Origin: Symbiodinium natans | Taxonomy: Eukaryota > Sar > Dinophyceae > Suessiales > Symbiodiniaceae | DNA length: 64,000 nt | Assembly (NCBI GenBank): GCA_905221605.1 | Contig: CAJNDS010002373.1 | Location: 221,001 to 285,000, forward strand | Direction: 5' to 3' | Shown here: piece after piece, positions 63,022-64,000 of the stretch | Numbering within the stretch: the stretch's first letter is position 1 | How the letters are laid out: every line of letters starts with the position of its first letter | Position numbers and translations under genes: made by a program | The notes under the pieces: model-generated | The model's database searches: none | Told to the model about the DNA's origin: nothing | Seen by the model: the letters and a program-made list of their open reading frames with translations, nothing else

Positions 63022-63058
63022 TCGTGCTTGTGCTTGTGCTTGTACTTGTGCTTGTGCC
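63022..63058 (+). repeat. 6-base tandem repeat
   Basis: Six units of GTGCTT with one variant. Confidence 0.8.
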
Positions 63059-63358
63059 GGGGGAACCCCCAGAAGGAACTTGTTTGGATATCCACAGGAT
63101 CTCTGGATATTGCAATAGACCCCCAAAAAAATCCAAGAAATGGCATAGTTGCTGAGGTTGCTTCTGCTGTAATCACGCAAAATGAAGCTTGGGAGGCTCA
63201 ATGGGGTTTATAGTCTGACGAGAAGGGGTTGAAGCTCCTAGATCCCATGCAATGGGCATGGGCTTGGAAAACCACAAAAACATTGATGGGGGCAGCCGGC
63301 GCAGCAATTCTGCTCAATATGATTCGTATGAATATCTCTTTCTGGAGATCGACGCGGT

Positions 63359-63592
63359 TTAGGGTTTAGGGTTTAGAAAAAAGGGTTTAGGGTTTATAAG
63401 GTTTATACGGTTTATAGGTTTAGGGTTTAGGGTTTATAGGGTTTATATGGGGTTTATATAGGGTTTATATAGGGTTTATATAGGGTTTATAGGGTTTATA
63501 TAGGGTTTATATTATAGGGTTTATATTATAGGGTTTATATAGGGTTTATATAGGGTTTATATAGGGTTTATAGGGTTTAGGGTTTTGGGTGA
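63359..63592. repeat. Degenerate telomere-like array
   Basis: Starts as TTTAGGG units and shifts into 9-13-base derivatives of the form AGGGTTTATAT, which dominate from 63430 on, then returns to TTTAGGG near 63575. Head-to-tail throughout. Confidence 0.8.
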
Positions 63593-64000
63593 AAGTGCTT
63601 AGGGTTTATAAGTTGTAAGTCAGTCTTGAAAGTGATAAGGGAGTCTAGGGTTAAACGCTGTTTTGGTGTCAGTTTTGAGCCCAGCAGACCATATGCTACA
63701 CAGCTACCGACAGGGGCAAGCGGAATCCAAAAAAAGCCGTGAAAACCCCAAAAAAACCAGAAAAAATCCAAAAAAAGGCAGACTCCAAAAACACAGGGCA
63801 AGCCCAAAAAAAAGCGTAAAGCGTAGCAACTCCGTAAAACCCCGTGCGATCCCCAAAAAAAGGCGTGCAAAACCCGTAACCGAAATCCAAAAAAACCCGA
63901 AAAAACTCCAAAAAATGCCGTGCACCCGACGCCGAAAAATCTTACCATTCTGAGCTCAAGTTTTGTGTCTCACCGCTTTTTGGGAGATGAACCCGCCCGC

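Larger units (their letters stand above)
62850..64000. other. Region expected to hold or precede the Sm D2 5' exons
   Basis: No NCRNNKKLLGR-like exon was recognised. A weak resemblance (PNKFLLGV on the minus strand near 63090) is not enough. Contains a hexamer repeat, the telomere-like array, and an A-rich tail from 63720 with poly-A/CCAAAAAA runs. Confidence 0.4.

Overview
The window is nuclear DNA of a dinoflagellate. The evidence is: one complete, intron-rich ribosomal protein gene whose 13 introns mostly start with GC (one with GA, two with GT) and all end AG followed by G; interstitial TTTAGGG/CCCTAAA tracts; a 13-base exact match to the 3' end of the dinoflagellate spliced leader; and very low coding density with abundant repeats. 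Almost none of the long open frames are genes. The real coding sequence is in exons of about 11-135 bases, several too short to stand out as ORFs.

Layout. (1) 26430 down to 5390, minus strand: RPS5 (40S protein uS7), 14 exons joining to a 193-residue protein without a frame break. Exons 1-13 lie at 26.4-21.0 kb and exon 14 at 5.4 kb, so intron 13 is 15,555 bases. (2) Intron 13 (20980-5426) is a nest of repeats: two copies of an AT-rich element, telomere-like tracts, a 210-base tandem duplication, two fold-back structures, a 53-base minisatellite, a decayed reverse-transcriptase element on the plus strand, and a long CTA microsatellite. (3) 27-44 kb: mostly unassigned, with a second minisatellite at 29 kb, a glycosyltransferase-61-like exon at 30.2 kb and scattered minus-strand candidate exons. 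(4) 47.1-44.2 kb: a minus-strand multi-exon model with a His-x-Asp-x-Gly-Tyr motif like the GH38/DUF5054 families; one intron holds a CA tract of about 0.7 kb. (5) 47-58 kb: mostly unassigned, with isolated candidate exons. (6) 58.5-61.4 kb: minus-strand exons of unrecognised genes. (7) 62.84-62.24 kb: three 3' exons of the spliceosomal protein Sm D2. (8) 63.36-63.59 kb: degenerate telomere-like array.

Every exon assigned by homology is on the minus strand, which fits the one-directional gene arrays of dinoflagellates. The genes have no evident shared pathway: RPS5 serves the cytosolic ribosome and Sm D2 the spliceosome. Exon models were built by eye from protein-family knowledge and splice-site rules. 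RPS5 and Sm D2 are secure, the GH38-like and GT61-like models are tentative, and the remaining exons are candidates only.
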